Source: Sphingobium sp. (GTDB lineage: Bacteria; Pseudomonadota; Alphaproteobacteria; Sphingomonadales; Sphingomonadaceae). From it: a stretch of 64,000 bases of DNA. The translations under genes were made by a program, and so were the position numbers. The stretch is from assembly GCA_035196065.1 (NCBI GenBank), contig CP136575.1, positions 2,892,769 through 2,956,768 of the forward strand, in the 5' to 3' direction. Below are positions 26,848 through 35,733 of this stretch, in pieces. The notes beneath the pieces were generated by a model. The model was not told the DNA's origin. It searched no databases and worked only from the letters and a program-made list of their open reading frames with translations. Positions within the stretch are counted from its first letter, which is position 1. Every line of letters starts with the position of its first letter.

Positions 26848-28138
26848 ATCCAATGGCTCTTTTCTGATCTTCAATGACATATTTTTCTGTCCGCCAATAA
26901 TGCCAAGCGGCCCAAAGGCCTGCCGGTGCAAGGATCATTTGGGCAAGGCGAAGCGATTCCGCATCTGCACCCGACGGACCTGCAAACCAGTCGCTGAGTG
27001 CGCCAACGATCCAGGGCGCCACAATAAGGTTCAGGACGTTGGCGATCAGGAGCGAAATGGCCACCGTCATCGCGCGCATTCTTGGAGGCGCAAGATTCTG
27101 GCACAAAGCAAAGGCGGGGCCGATGTAGAAATAGATAGCGGGGATGAACAGCCACCACATCAAATGCGCCATGCCCAGATCATGCGTATAGTAAGCCAGA
27201 AATGACGGGATGGTAGCAATTGCCGTCACCACCGCGAGCAAGCGCGCAATCCGGCGCGGATCAGCATAAGAAGGCCGGGCAACCACCCAAGCAGTCACCA
27301 ACGAAGCGGCGATCCCGCCGAACAGATAGATCCAGCCAAGCATCCGTCCTGCTTCGCCTTCGTCCATGCCGTACATCCGTTGCAGGTAGAGCGGGGTGAA
27401 CCACATCAAACCCCAGCCCCAAAAGGCCGATAGACCGCTCGCCCAGATTGCATGAACGGCAGCCTTTTGTGACCAGATAAATTTAAAGGATTCGATCACG
27501 CCGGGTGCGGTATCATCGCTGACGACATCGAGCCGGCCACGTTTCGGTTCCTTGATCGTCACCATGATCAAGAGGGCAAGGAAAATGCCAGGAATACCCA
27601 GCACGAGAAAAGCGGCACGCCATCCATGCTCAACCGAGACCAAACCTGCAATGTCGGATCCAAGCCAAGCTCCGAGCGGGGCGCCAAGTGCAAAAACCGT
27701 CATCGCCATGGAACGGCGGTCTGCCGGGAAATAGTCTGCGATGATGGCGTTGCATGCAGGCGTGCCCCCGGCCTCACCAATGCCAACGCCGATCCGCGCG
27801 AGCAGCAGATCAACATAGCCTTTGGTGAAACCGGTAATCGCCGTCATGGCCGACCAGACCGCGACAGAGGCGGCGAGCAGATTACGCCGGTTGGTGCGGT
27901 CACACAGCCAGGATAGCGGCAAGCCCATGCCAACATAGAAAAGCGCAAGCGGGATACCCAGCCAGGCAGTCTCGGTATCGGTCAGCTTGAATTCCTTGCT
28001 GATCGGCCCGAGCAGGGTTGAGAGGACATAACGGTCGGCGATGCTGATCGTGTAAACCAGCATCATGATGATCAGCACGTACCAGCGCTGACCCAGTGTT
28101 GCCACAGCGTCCGCCTCCACAGATGCTCTACTTGCCAT
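26840..28138 (-). CDS. MFS transporter, spinster-like
   Basis: 432 residues from the ATG at 28138, chosen because GGGAGGA sits just upstream while the earlier in-frame ATG would lie before that site. About 12 membrane segments are evident. The first (YVLIIMMLVYTISIADRYVL) and the RIGVGIGEAGGTPACNAII and DRTNRRN blocks are those of the spinster-type major facilitators widespread in sphingomonad catabolic clusters. It likely carries the substrate of the GMC/enolase/ALDH enzymes across the inner membrane after TonB-dependent entry. It lies 21 bases after the TPR-sulfotransferase gene. Confidence 0.88.
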   Translation of the reverse strand: MASRASVEADAVATLGQRWYVLIIMMLVYTISIADRYVLSTLLGPISKEFKLTDTETAWLGIPLALFYVGMGLPLSWLCDRTNRRNLLAASVAVWSAMTAITGFTKGYVDLLLARIGVGIGEAGGTPACNAIIADYFPADRRSMAMTVFALGAPLGAWLGSDIAGLVSVEHGWRAAFLVLGIPGIFLALLIMVTIKEPKRGRLDVVSDDTAPGVIESFKFIWSQKAAVHAIWASGLSAFWGWGLMWFTPLYLQRMYGMDEGEAGRMLGWIYLFGGIAASLVTAWVVARPSYADPRRIARLLAVVTAIATIPSFLAYYTHDLGMAHLMWWLFIPAIYFYIGPAFALCQNLAPPRMRAMTVAISLLIANVLNLIVAPWIVGALSDWFAGPSGADAESLRLAQMILAPAGLWAAWHYWRTEKYVIEDQKRAIGYV

Positions 28139-28159
28139 ATTGTCCTCCCTCATTTTGTA

Positions 28160-30175
28160 TTAGGTCGCCGAGAGTTCCGGTCCCAAAACCTCGCGTAGCG
28201 GATCGAGCCAGGGCGAATAGTTCGCCCATTGATCAACTCCGCTCTGATAAATTGGCTGACGCACCTGTTCAGAACTGGCCGTTCGTACAGCGCGTTCTGT
28301 CTGGTGAAAATTCAGACATGCATCTTCGAACGGCAATTCACAATAATCAAGAATGCGCCGGACCTGCGTTTCAAGATCGGCAACAACTTCTTCATAGCGG
28401 ACGCGCAGCACCTTCCCCGGCAACACAGTGTCCCAATGTTCCATCAGCCGCACATAATCGCTGTAATAATGCCCGATTTCCTCAAGCCCGTAAGTGAATT
28501 CCTGGCCCTCTGCGAACAGTTGTTTGAATCCGGAAAAGGAGCATCCCATGGCGCTTCGACGCGCATCGATGATTTTCGCATTGGGCAGGATGAGGTGGAT
28601 AAGGCCAATATGCCGGAAATTGTTGGGCATTTTGTCGATAAAAAACGGCGTTCCCTGCTTGCGCTGTATCATCGTGTCCTGAATGAACGCTTCGCCAAAA
28701 GCAGTCAGCTCTTCGGTCGACAGCTCTTCCAGATTGGCGGGATATTCGGGCTCCTCATCGATCCGGCGACGTCCACCAAGTTTGTGAGCCAATGCCAGGA
28801 TGTTCGGCAATTCCATCGTGCCCTCGACCTGGCTGTGCGACGCCAGAATTTGTTCAAGCAAGGTAGATCCTGCCCGCGGTAGCCCTAGGATGAATATCGG
28901 ATCATGCGCGGCGAAACCGGCCCCCGCCTTGGTGGCAAAGAGGTCCGGCGTGCAATGCGCGATCTGACGATCGATTTCGGCCGTAATCCGGCGCCAGTCG
29001 TAACCAACCTCCTCGCGCTTCAGTCGGTTACCGCGTTCATAATAAGTGAAGGATTCCTGATAATGACCATGGTCCTCCAGCGCCTTACCCAGCGCGAAGC
29101 AGAGATGGTAGCGATCCGCCAACTGGGTCGTGGGTGCCATTTCACGCTCACGCATAGCGGCAATTTGGGCATCATCAAATTTGTAGGTCTTCAGGTTCGC
29201 GAGGCTCCAATAGGCATCGCCATAATCGGGTTTCAGCGTGTAGGCGCGCGTATAAGCTTCGATCGCCTGCTGCTGCTGCCCTGTAGTTTTCAGCGCATGG
29301 CCGAGGGTCAGATGTACGCCGGGATTGTTCGGGGTCTGCGCGACACGTGACCGGTAGATGCGCAGGGCCTCGTCAAAATTCCCAATCGCCAGATTCTGGT
29401 TCGCGTACAGCATGTCGACCTGCGGATCGTCGGGCTCCTTTTCGCGCAATAGGCGTGCCTGTTCGAGCGCATCGGCAAATTTCTGCCTTTTCTGCAACGC
29501 CCCGACATAATCAAAATGGGCGCGGCTGTTTTCAGGATCAAGCATCACCGCCGATTCGAGCAGAAACTCCGCTTCGTCGTGGACGTTGAAGCTCATCCCA
29601 ATCTGGGCCAGGAAACGCATGGCTTCAACGTGATGGCCGTGACTTTGCAGGAAATGTCGGCAGAGCTGTTCTGCCTTGTACATTTTGCCTTCCTGAATCA
29701 GGCTTGCCACGGCTTGTAATTGCGGGGGAAGCGAGGTCAGATATTCGACTTGGGCGGCAGCAAAATCTGCAGCCGCCGTATGACCGGCGGCCTCGTGCAG
29801 GCGCTCCAGCATCTGCCAACTTCCGGCAAGGGCGTTATTGCGGGCGACAGCCTCCTGATAGGCAGCAAGCGCCGACCGGCTATCCCCCATGTCGCGTAAG
29901 CAATGCCCCATTTCCTGGTGGGCACGTCCGTTGGATGGATCAAGCGCGATCAATTCCCGGTTAACGGATAACGCGTCATTGAACTTCTTTTGGAGCCTGT
30001 TGGCAACCGCAAGTATATAGAGAGCATCGCCACTTTTGGGCTCATTCTCTAGAAGTTTTTGACAAATCCGGGCCGCATCAGCGAGTTGCCCGCTCTGCAA
30101 CAGCGATCGGGCTTTTCCGATTATCGCCTCACTGTCCGGCGCATCTGCCAAGGCCTTACCCTTCACGCTCATCAT
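28160..30175 (-). CDS. TPR-repeat protein with C-terminal sulfotransferase domain
   Basis: 671 residues in two parts. Residues about 15-340 are a run of 34-residue helical repeats (for example GDALYILAVANRLQKKFNDA, GVHLTLGHALKTTGQQQQAI, GDAYWSLANLKTYKFDDAQ), typical TPR units. From about 415 comes a sulfotransferase-type domain with FILGLPRAGSTLLEQILASH (PAPS 5'-phosphosulfate loop). No signal peptide or membrane segment is visible, so it appears cytoplasmic. In sphingomonads such fusions repeatedly accompany TonB receptors; their acceptor is not known. Here it sits between the TonB receptor (154 bases upstream) and the MFS gene. Confidence 0.88.
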   Translation of the reverse strand: MMSVKGKALADAPDSEAIIGKARSLLQSGQLADAARICQKLLENEPKSGDALYILAVANRLQKKFNDALSVNRELIALDPSNGRAHQEMGHCLRDMGDSRSALAAYQEAVARNNALAGSWQMLERLHEAAGHTAAADFAAAQVEYLTSLPPQLQAVASLIQEGKMYKAEQLCRHFLQSHGHHVEAMRFLAQIGMSFNVHDEAEFLLESAVMLDPENSRAHFDYVGALQKRQKFADALEQARLLREKEPDDPQVDMLYANQNLAIGNFDEALRIYRSRVAQTPNNPGVHLTLGHALKTTGQQQQAIEAYTRAYTLKPDYGDAYWSLANLKTYKFDDAQIAAMREREMAPTTQLADRYHLCFALGKALEDHGHYQESFTYYERGNRLKREEVGYDWRRITAEIDRQIAHCTPDLFATKAGAGFAAHDPIFILGLPRAGSTLLEQILASHSQVEGTMELPNILALAHKLGGRRRIDEEPEYPANLEELSTEELTAFGEAFIQDTMIQRKQGTPFFIDKMPNNFRHIGLIHLILPNAKIIDARRSAMGCSFSGFKQLFAEGQEFTYGLEEIGHYYSDYVRLMEHWDTVLPGKVLRVRYEEVVADLETQVRRILDYCELPFEDACLNFHQTERAVRTASSEQVRQPIYQSGVDQWANYSPWLDPLREVLGPELSAT

Positions 30176-30263
30176 TTGTCCCAGTCAGATACTGCATAAA
30201 GAGACAATTCTCAGCGGCAACTTCCGCTTCAATCGACCGGATTTCAATAGGCCAGAAACCAAT

Positions 30264-30296
30264 GGTGGACCAGTCGCACATTGAGACTGGTCCACC
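30264..30296 (-). terminator. Strong 12-bp hairpin between TonB receptor and TPR-sulfotransferase
   Basis: GGTGGACCAGTC (30264-30275) and GACTGGTCCACC (30285-30296) are perfect complementary arms around a 9-base loop, 34 bases after the receptor stop. On the minus strand it is followed by ATTGGTTTC, a poor T-run. It could end most transcripts after the receptor, or attenuate or stabilise a mRNA boundary so that the receptor is made in excess over the enzymes downstream. Confidence 0.6.
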
Positions 30297-30329
30297 TTAG
30301 CAAGCCTGAACGGCTAAGCCAGCGTTCGC

Positions 30330-33062
30330 TTACATCTTGTAGGAGAACCGCAGGCCAACAGTCATCGGACGCGATGTCGTCGTACGGACTTCGCCATCAT
30401 TCTGGCTGGTGTAGATTTCCGGACGCTCGTCGGTAAGGTTTTCACCGAAGAGTTCTACGCGCCATTGATCCTTCGACAGACCGACCGAAGCACCGATTTT
30501 GACGTAGGAATCAAGTTCTACGGCAGCCGGGAGCGGAGCGATGACATCGCCTGGGCGGACAGTCACGCCGTTATAGGTAACCGGCACCGATGCGGCATAA
30601 CCAAGCGTCGGGTTCGATGACTGGTAACGGATGCTGACATTGTCAATGATGTCCGACCAGCTCTTGCCGACATATTGCATGTTGACCTGTGCGAACGGTG
30701 CAGCACCCGATGCCAGTTCCTTCTCCCAGTGGAGGCGGGTGTTGAACTGGAATTTGGGGCTCTGCGCCAGCGGCGAACCGATGGGACGCAGGACCCGTGT
30801 CGCCTTGCGATAGCTGGTCAGTTCGGAATCATTGATCGAGAAAGCTCCGTTCCAAGTGAATTCCGGGGCAACCCGCCATGTCACGTCACCTTCAATACCT
30901 TGGATGCGCGCATCAGCGAGGTTGGTCGTGAAGGTCTGGTTCGAAATATTCTGGTCGAACAAGGTGACTTGCAGATTGTTCCAGTCAATCCGGTAGGCCG
31001 CGACGTTAACCTGCAGGCGACGATCAAGCAGCGAGAATTTGCCGCCGATTTCGTAGTTCTGGACCTTGTCGGGGACGTAGGTGCCGAGACGGACAAAATC
31101 TGCATTGGTCGGGCAGATCGTGCTGGGAACGCGGCAAGGACGACGATTGAAGCCGCCCGGACGGAAACCATCGGAATAGGTCGCGTAGACCAGCGAGCCT
31201 TCGCCAAACTTGTACGTCAGGTTACCCTTGAACAGCACGCCGGTATATTTTGCCGGCGATGCATCTGCATAAAGCTGGTTCAGGTTTGCGCTGAGTCCAT
31301 AAGTCGTCGGTGGGGTTGCTGCCGCAGTATAGGTGCCGGTTGCAGCATTATATACGCCGCGACCACCCGTTGCGAAGCTGCCCTGTGATGCACCGTTAAT
31401 CGACGCCTTTTCGTTATAATAACGAAGACCGCCCGTGACCGTCAGTTTGTCTGGAACGATGTCGAACGACGCCTCACCATAAGCAGCAAACTGCTTATCG
31501 CCACGCTTCACATCGTTGAAGAAGCCAACCTTGACCGGACGAGCGCTGGGATCGTTCGGATCGGTCGGGAATGCAGCCGGACCGGGGTTCGGTGCACGCG
31601 TGTAGATGAAGCCAGCACCGGGCTGCAGGTAGGACCAGTCGGTGTTATCGTACAACTTGTTGTTGTCGTAAAACAGGCCGAAGGTACCACGCAGGCGATT
31701 TTCAGCCGGTGTCGTAACGCGGAATTCCTGCGTGAAACGCTTGGTCTTGTTGCGAACGCGATAGCTCTTGTTCGGCGTGTAGCAGGTGTTGCCGATATTA
31801 CCGTTATAGGCCGCGGTATAGTAAACGCCGCGATCGCATTCATAATAGGGGACATAAAGGCCGATATTCGAATAGCCCGCATAGTCAGACGTCTGATCAG
31901 CGCGATGCTTCAAATAAGAGCCGGTGTAGATCAAATCGAGCGCGCCGAGGCGGCCGTTGATCGCCAGCGTGGTCAAATTGACTTGGTCGTCCAGAGTGTT
32001 CTTGTCGAACTTGGTGACTTTCAAGTCGCCAACCGAAGGCTCATAATCGAATACGCCATCGGTATCGAGCTGCTGACGGACATGCATCACATCAACAGAC
32101 CAGTCATCGCTCAATTTGAACGTCAATGCTGCACGGCCGCCGACATAAGTCGCGTCGTTATAATCCTTTTCGACAAAGGCATCATTGTTGATGGTTTGAC
32201 GGGTCGGCGCGCGATAAAGGCTGCCGGTGCAATTCGGGATAGCACCTGCGGCATTCTGGCACGATTGAATGGCGCGCATTACCAGAAGCGGGTTACCCGT
32301 TGGCAGACGGCCGGCGACGCCGACATTGCCATTGAACGGCATCTGGAATGTGCCGGGGACGTTGTCGATATAACCGCCCTGCTTGTCAGAATAGACAACC
32401 GCGCGGAAACCGATGCGATCATTCACAAGCGGGATGTTGATGAAGGCATCACCAGCGACGCTTTCCTTACCCTTTTTCGTGAAGGAATAGCTGGAGTTGA
32501 AGCCAGCCTGGAAATCAGTCAGGTTCGGCTTGTTCGTGATGTAACGAACCGCGCCACCCATGGCGCTCGCACCAAACAGCGTACCCTGCGGACCGGCAAG
32601 AACTTCGACGCGCTGCAAGTCAACAGTGTAGAGATCGAGGTTACGACCAACCAGCGATGCCGGGGCATCATTTACATAAAGCGCAACAGTCGGCTGCGAA
32701 CCGGCGGTGCCTGCAATCTGGAGGCCCGGCGTTCCCGAAGAAAGGCCGCGAATATAAATCGATGACGCACCCGGACCGCGCGATGCCGCACGAACGTTCG
32801 GCAGAAATTCGATCATCTTGTCAAATGTCGTGACATTAAGATCGGACAGCGATTCTCCGCTCAGCGCCTGAATAGCGACCGGAATTTTATTGGCCGATTC
32901 ATCGCGCCGCGTTGCGGTAACGATGATTTCCTTAACCCCACCATCATCTTGCTGGGCAGTTTCGGACTGCGCATATGCAGGCGCAACGCCTGCTCCAAAG
33001 AAAGCCAGCGCAAGCGCTGCCGTTGACAATTTCAGACCTGATTTCAAGGTTATCCCCCCCAT
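30330..33062 (-). CDS. TonB-dependent outer-membrane receptor
   Basis: 910 residues from the ATG at 33062, preceded by GGAGAGAG; an upstream in-frame GTG has no better site. A signal peptide (LKLSTAALALAFFGAGVAPA then YAQS) leads to the TonB-box-like KEIIVTATRRDE, a plug with LAGPQGTLFGASAMGGAVRY, and a long barrel ending RPMTVGLRFSYKM. It shares the sphingomonad plug style with the receptor at 3549-5978. The downstream order (sulfotransferase, MFS, ALDH, enolase-type, GMC) suggests it imports the substrate of that catabolic set. Divergent from the purU operon, with an operator-like palindrome in the gap. Confidence 0.93.
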   Translation of the reverse strand: MGGITLKSGLKLSTAALALAFFGAGVAPAYAQSETAQQDDGGVKEIIVTATRRDESANKIPVAIQALSGESLSDLNVTTFDKMIEFLPNVRAASRGPGASSIYIRGLSSGTPGLQIAGTAGSQPTVALYVNDAPASLVGRNLDLYTVDLQRVEVLAGPQGTLFGASAMGGAVRYITNKPNLTDFQAGFNSSYSFTKKGKESVAGDAFINIPLVNDRIGFRAVVYSDKQGGYIDNVPGTFQMPFNGNVGVAGRLPTGNPLLVMRAIQSCQNAAGAIPNCTGSLYRAPTRQTINNDAFVEKDYNDATYVGGRAALTFKLSDDWSVDVMHVRQQLDTDGVFDYEPSVGDLKVTKFDKNTLDDQVNLTTLAINGRLGALDLIYTGSYLKHRADQTSDYAGYSNIGLYVPYYECDRGVYYTAAYNGNIGNTCYTPNKSYRVRNKTKRFTQEFRVTTPAENRLRGTFGLFYDNNKLYDNTDWSYLQPGAGFIYTRAPNPGPAAFPTDPNDPSARPVKVGFFNDVKRGDKQFAAYGEASFDIVPDKLTVTGGLRYYNEKASINGASQGSFATGGRGVYNAATGTYTAAATPPTTYGLSANLNQLYADASPAKYTGVLFKGNLTYKFGEGSLVYATYSDGFRPGGFNRRPCRVPSTICPTNADFVRLGTYVPDKVQNYEIGGKFSLLDRRLQVNVAAYRIDWNNLQVTLFDQNISNQTFTTNLADARIQGIEGDVTWRVAPEFTWNGAFSINDSELTSYRKATRVLRPIGSPLAQSPKFQFNTRLHWEKELASGAAPFAQVNMQYVGKSWSDIIDNVSIRYQSSNPTLGYAASVPVTYNGVTVRPGDVIAPLPAAVELDSYVKIGASVGLSKDQWRVELFGENLTDERPEIYTSQNDGEVRTTTSRPMTVGLRFSYKM

Positions 33063-33170
33063 TGCTCTCTCCACGAAATGGATCCAACTACCTCAGATCC
33101 GCGAAATTCCGTGGTTTTTTCCAACTTGAACCTGTCTTCTAGCAACACAAGCTGCAAATGAGTATTTTTT

Positions 33171-33184
33171 ATTTACCGGTAAAT
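33171..33184. promoter_or_regulatory. 14-bp perfect operator-like palindrome
   Basis: ATTTACCGGTAAAT is fully self-complementary and lies in the gap between the divergent TonB receptor (-) and purU (+). On the minus strand TATAAT occurs at 33205-33200, so the palindrome would fall just after the predicted transcription start of the receptor, a place suited to repression. I could not find a good -35 for that promoter. Confidence 0.5.
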
Positions 33185-33312
33185 TTTTTTGCAAAGCCGA
33201 TTATAACTTCTACATCCCGGAATTAGACGAACTGATGTAACGACGCTCCCTCTGGTAACAGCCGCCCACCCTAGCTAGGCGGTGAAAAATATAGAGATTT
33301 GAGGAGAAATCG

Positions 33313-34170
33313 ATGACAATCGGGACGGATTTTGTCCTTTTGATTGCCAGCGAAGACCGTAAAGGTATCGTCGCGGCCGTTGCAAACTCACTTGTCAGCC
33401 AAGATTGCAACATCGTCGAGAGCGCGCAATATGGGGATGGTCATTCCGGACGGTTCTTCATGCGCGTTGCCTTTAGTGGCCCGAACGGCATGACCACGGA
33501 CAGCTTCACCGATGCATTCACGCCGGTGGCGACCGCGTTTCGCCTTGATTGGCGCATCCATGACCTCAATCAAAAAATGCGTGCCATGATCATGGTCAGC
33601 CAGGGCGGACACTGCCTCAACGATCTTCTTTACCGAACATCGACAAACCGTCTCCCGATGGATGTTACCAGCATCGTTTCGAACCACACGACATGGCAGC
33701 GTCGCGCCGAACATGAAGGCATCGCTTTCCACCACATGCCGATTACTCCTGAAAACAAATTGGAACAGGAAGCCAATCTGCTTGCCATGGTTGAGGAACA
33801 GGGCGTCGATCTGATCATATTGGCCCGCTACATGCAGGTTCTGTCGGATCAGCTTTGCCGCAAACTCGATGGCCGGGTGATCAACATCCACCACAGTTTC
33901 CTGCCCGGCTTCAAGGGTGCAAAGCCCTATCATCGTGCCCATGAGCGTGGTGTGAAAATGGTCGGTGCAACCGCACATTATGTCACGGCAGATCTGGACG
34001 AGGGGCCGATTATTACGCAAGACGTGTCCATCGTGGATCACGCAGATACTGTGGAAGATCTGATTGCGCAGGGGCAGGACACCGAAAGCCGGGTGCTGGC
34101 GCGCGCCGTCAAACTTCACATTGAGCATCGTGTGATGCTCAATGGCAATCGTACCGTTGTCTTCAAATAA
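33313..34170 (+). CDS. purU: Formyltetrahydrofolate deformylase
   Basis: 285 residues. An N-terminal ACT domain ([20 protein letters not shown], about 7-85) is followed by a formyltransferase-like catalytic domain with [10 protein letters not shown], the [12 protein letters not shown] block (Asn191, His193) and DLDEGPII (Asp229), the catalytic triad of this family. It hydrolyses 10-formyl-THF to formate and THF. GAGGAG lies six bases before the ATG. As first gene of the C1 operon it would feed formate from folate-linked demethylation to the formate dehydrogenase encoded downstream and regenerate free THF for the DMGDH-like and Sox enzymes. Confidence 0.95.
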   Translation: MTIGTDFVLLIASEDRKGIVAAVANSLVSQDCNIVESAQYGDGHSGRFFMRVAFSGPNGMTTDSFTDAFTPVATAFRLDWRIHDLNQKMRAMIMVSQGGHCLNDLLYRTSTNRLPMDVTSIVSNHTTWQRRAEHEGIAFHHMPITPENKLEQEANLLAMVEEQGVDLIILARYMQVLSDQLCRKLDGRVINIHHSFLPGFKGAKPYHRAHERGVKMVGATAHYVTADLDEGPIITQDVSIVDHADTVEDLIAQGQDTESRVLARAVKLHIEHRVMLNGNRTVVFK

Positions 34171-34210
34171 GACGTTAAAATACGAATTTATACTACCGAG
34201 AGGATCGCCG

Positions 34211-35323
34211 ATGAAGACCCGCGCTGCTGTTGCGTTTGAAGCCAAGAAACCGCTTGAGATTGTCGAGCTTGATCTGGAAGGCCCGAAGGCGGGCGAAGTG
34301 CTGGTTGAGATCAAGGCGACCGGCATTTGCCACACCGACGCCTATACGCTGGACGGGTTTGACAGCGAAGGCATCTTCCCGAGTGTGCTTGGCCATGAAG
34401 GTGCAGGGATTGTGCGCGAGGTTGGCGCAGGCGTGACCAGTGTCGTTCCCGGCGACCATGTGATCCCGCTCTACACGCCCGAATGCGGCAAGTGCAAAAC
34501 CTGCCTGTCGGGCAAGTCCAACCTGTGCACCGCGATCCGCGCGACGCAGGGCAAGGGCTTGATGCCTGATGGCACCACGCGCTTTTCCTATAAGGGCCAG
34601 CCAATCTACCATTATATGGGCTGTTCGACTTTCTCGAACTTCACCGTGCTGCCCGAAATTGCCGTTGCCAAGATCCGCACCGACGCGCCGTTCCAGACGA
34701 GCTGCTATATCGGCTGCGGTGTGACCACCGGCGTCGGCGCTGTCACCAAGACCGCCAATGTGCAACCGGGCGACAATGTCGTCGTCTTCGGCCTTGGCGG
34801 CATCGGGCTCAATGTGATCCAGGGCGCAAAGCTCGCCGGCGCAAAGATGATTGTCGGCATCGACATCAACTCCGATCGCGAAGAGTGGGGCCGCCAGTTC
34901 GGCATGACCCACTTCCTCAACACCAAGGGGATGAGCCGCGAGGATATTGTCGCCAAAATCGTTGAACTGACCGATGGCGGCGCAGATTATAGCTTTGACG
35001 CCACCGGCAATACCGAAGTGATGCGCACCGCGCTTGAATGCTGCCACCGCGGCTGGGGCACCAGCATCATCATCGGCGTTGCCGAAGCCGGCAAGGAAAT
35101 CGCCACCCGCCCGTTCCAGCTCGTCACCGGACGCAACTGGCGCGGCACCGCCTTTGGCGGCGCCAAAGGCCGTACCGACGTCCCCAAAATCGTCGACATG
35201 TACATGGACGGACACATCCAGATCGATCCCATGATCACCCATGTCCTCACACTCGATGAAATCAACAAGGGTTTCGACCTGATGCATGCAGGCGAAAGCA
35301 TCAGAAGCGTTGTCGTTTTCTGA
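34211..35323 (+). CDS. frmA: S-(hydroxymethyl)glutathione dehydrogenase (class III alcohol dehydrogenase)
   Basis: 370 residues from the ATG at 34211 with GAGAGGA seven bases upstream; the longer frame overlaps purU and is rejected. Catalytic zinc ligands include Cys40 and His62 (GHEG); the structural zinc lobe has Cys92, Cys95, Cys98 and Cys106. The NAD fold shows [20 protein letters not shown]. The protein is a clear glutathione-dependent formaldehyde dehydrogenase: it oxidises the spontaneous formaldehyde-glutathione adduct to S-formylglutathione. This handles free formaldehyde from the Rieske demethylases. The usual partner, S-formylglutathione hydrolase, is not beside it. Its stop overlaps the fdsG start (TGATG). 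Confidence 0.96.
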   Translation: MKTRAAVAFEAKKPLEIVELDLEGPKAGEVLVEIKATGICHTDAYTLDGFDSEGIFPSVLGHEGAGIVREVGAGVTSVVPGDHVIPLYTPECGKCKTCLSGKSNLCTAIRATQGKGLMPDGTTRFSYKGQPIYHYMGCSTFSNFTVLPEIAVAKIRTDAPFQTSCYIGCGVTTGVGAVTKTANVQPGDNVVVFGLGGIGLNVIQGAKLAGAKMIVGIDINSDREEWGRQFGMTHFLNTKGMSREDIVAKIVELTDGGADYSFDATGNTEVMRTALECCHRGWGTSIIIGVAEAGKEIATRPFQLVTGRNWRGTAFGGAKGRTDVPKIVDMYMDGHIQIDPMITHVLTLDEINKGFDLMHAGESIRSVVVF

Positions 35324-35733
35324 TGCTGACTATCGCTGACATTGTTGCTGAACATGCCGGACGCGAAGGGCCGCTCCTTCCGATCCTGCACGATGTACAA
35401 AAAGCGTTCGGTCATGTCAGCGAAGATGCGATTCGCACGATTGCGAATGCACTCAATTTGACCCGCGCCGAAGTCTATGGTGTTGTGAGTTTCTATCATG
35501 ACTTCCGCAAAGAGCCTGAGAGCCGTCCGGTCATCAAACTTTGCCGGGCCGAAGCCTGCAAGGCACGTGGGGTTGAAGCTTTGGTTCCGATCGCAGAGGG
35601 GCAGGACCGGGTGAAGGTAGAAACCATTTACTGCCTTGGCCTGTGTTCGGTCGGTCCAGCGGCGATGATAGGAGATACCGTTCATGCCAGAGTCGATGCC
35701 CACCGTTTTGCCGAATTGATATCCGCTGCATGA
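35323..35733 (+). CDS. fdsG: NAD-dependent formate dehydrogenase gamma subunit
   Basis: 136 residues, a NuoE-like thioredoxin-fold [2Fe-2S] protein. The four ligands are Cys74, Cys79, Cys104 and Cys108 (C-x4-C and C-x3-C spacing). In the soluble FdsGBA complex it relays electrons beside the FMN subunit. It starts within the frmA stop and ends overlapping fdsB by ATGA. The short length and place before the NuoF-like subunit separate it from a complex I NuoE. Confidence 0.92.
   Translation: MLTIADIVAEHAGREGPLLPILHDVQKAFGHVSEDAIRTIANALNLTRAEVYGVVSFYHDFRKEPESRPVIKLCRAEACKARGVEALVPIAEGQDRVKVETIYCLGLCSVGPAAMIGDTVHARVDAHRFAELISAA

Noticed and set aside
34193-35287. 364-codon open frame on the minus strand
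   Set aside because: Antisense to frmA, which has all zinc ligands and strong family identity.
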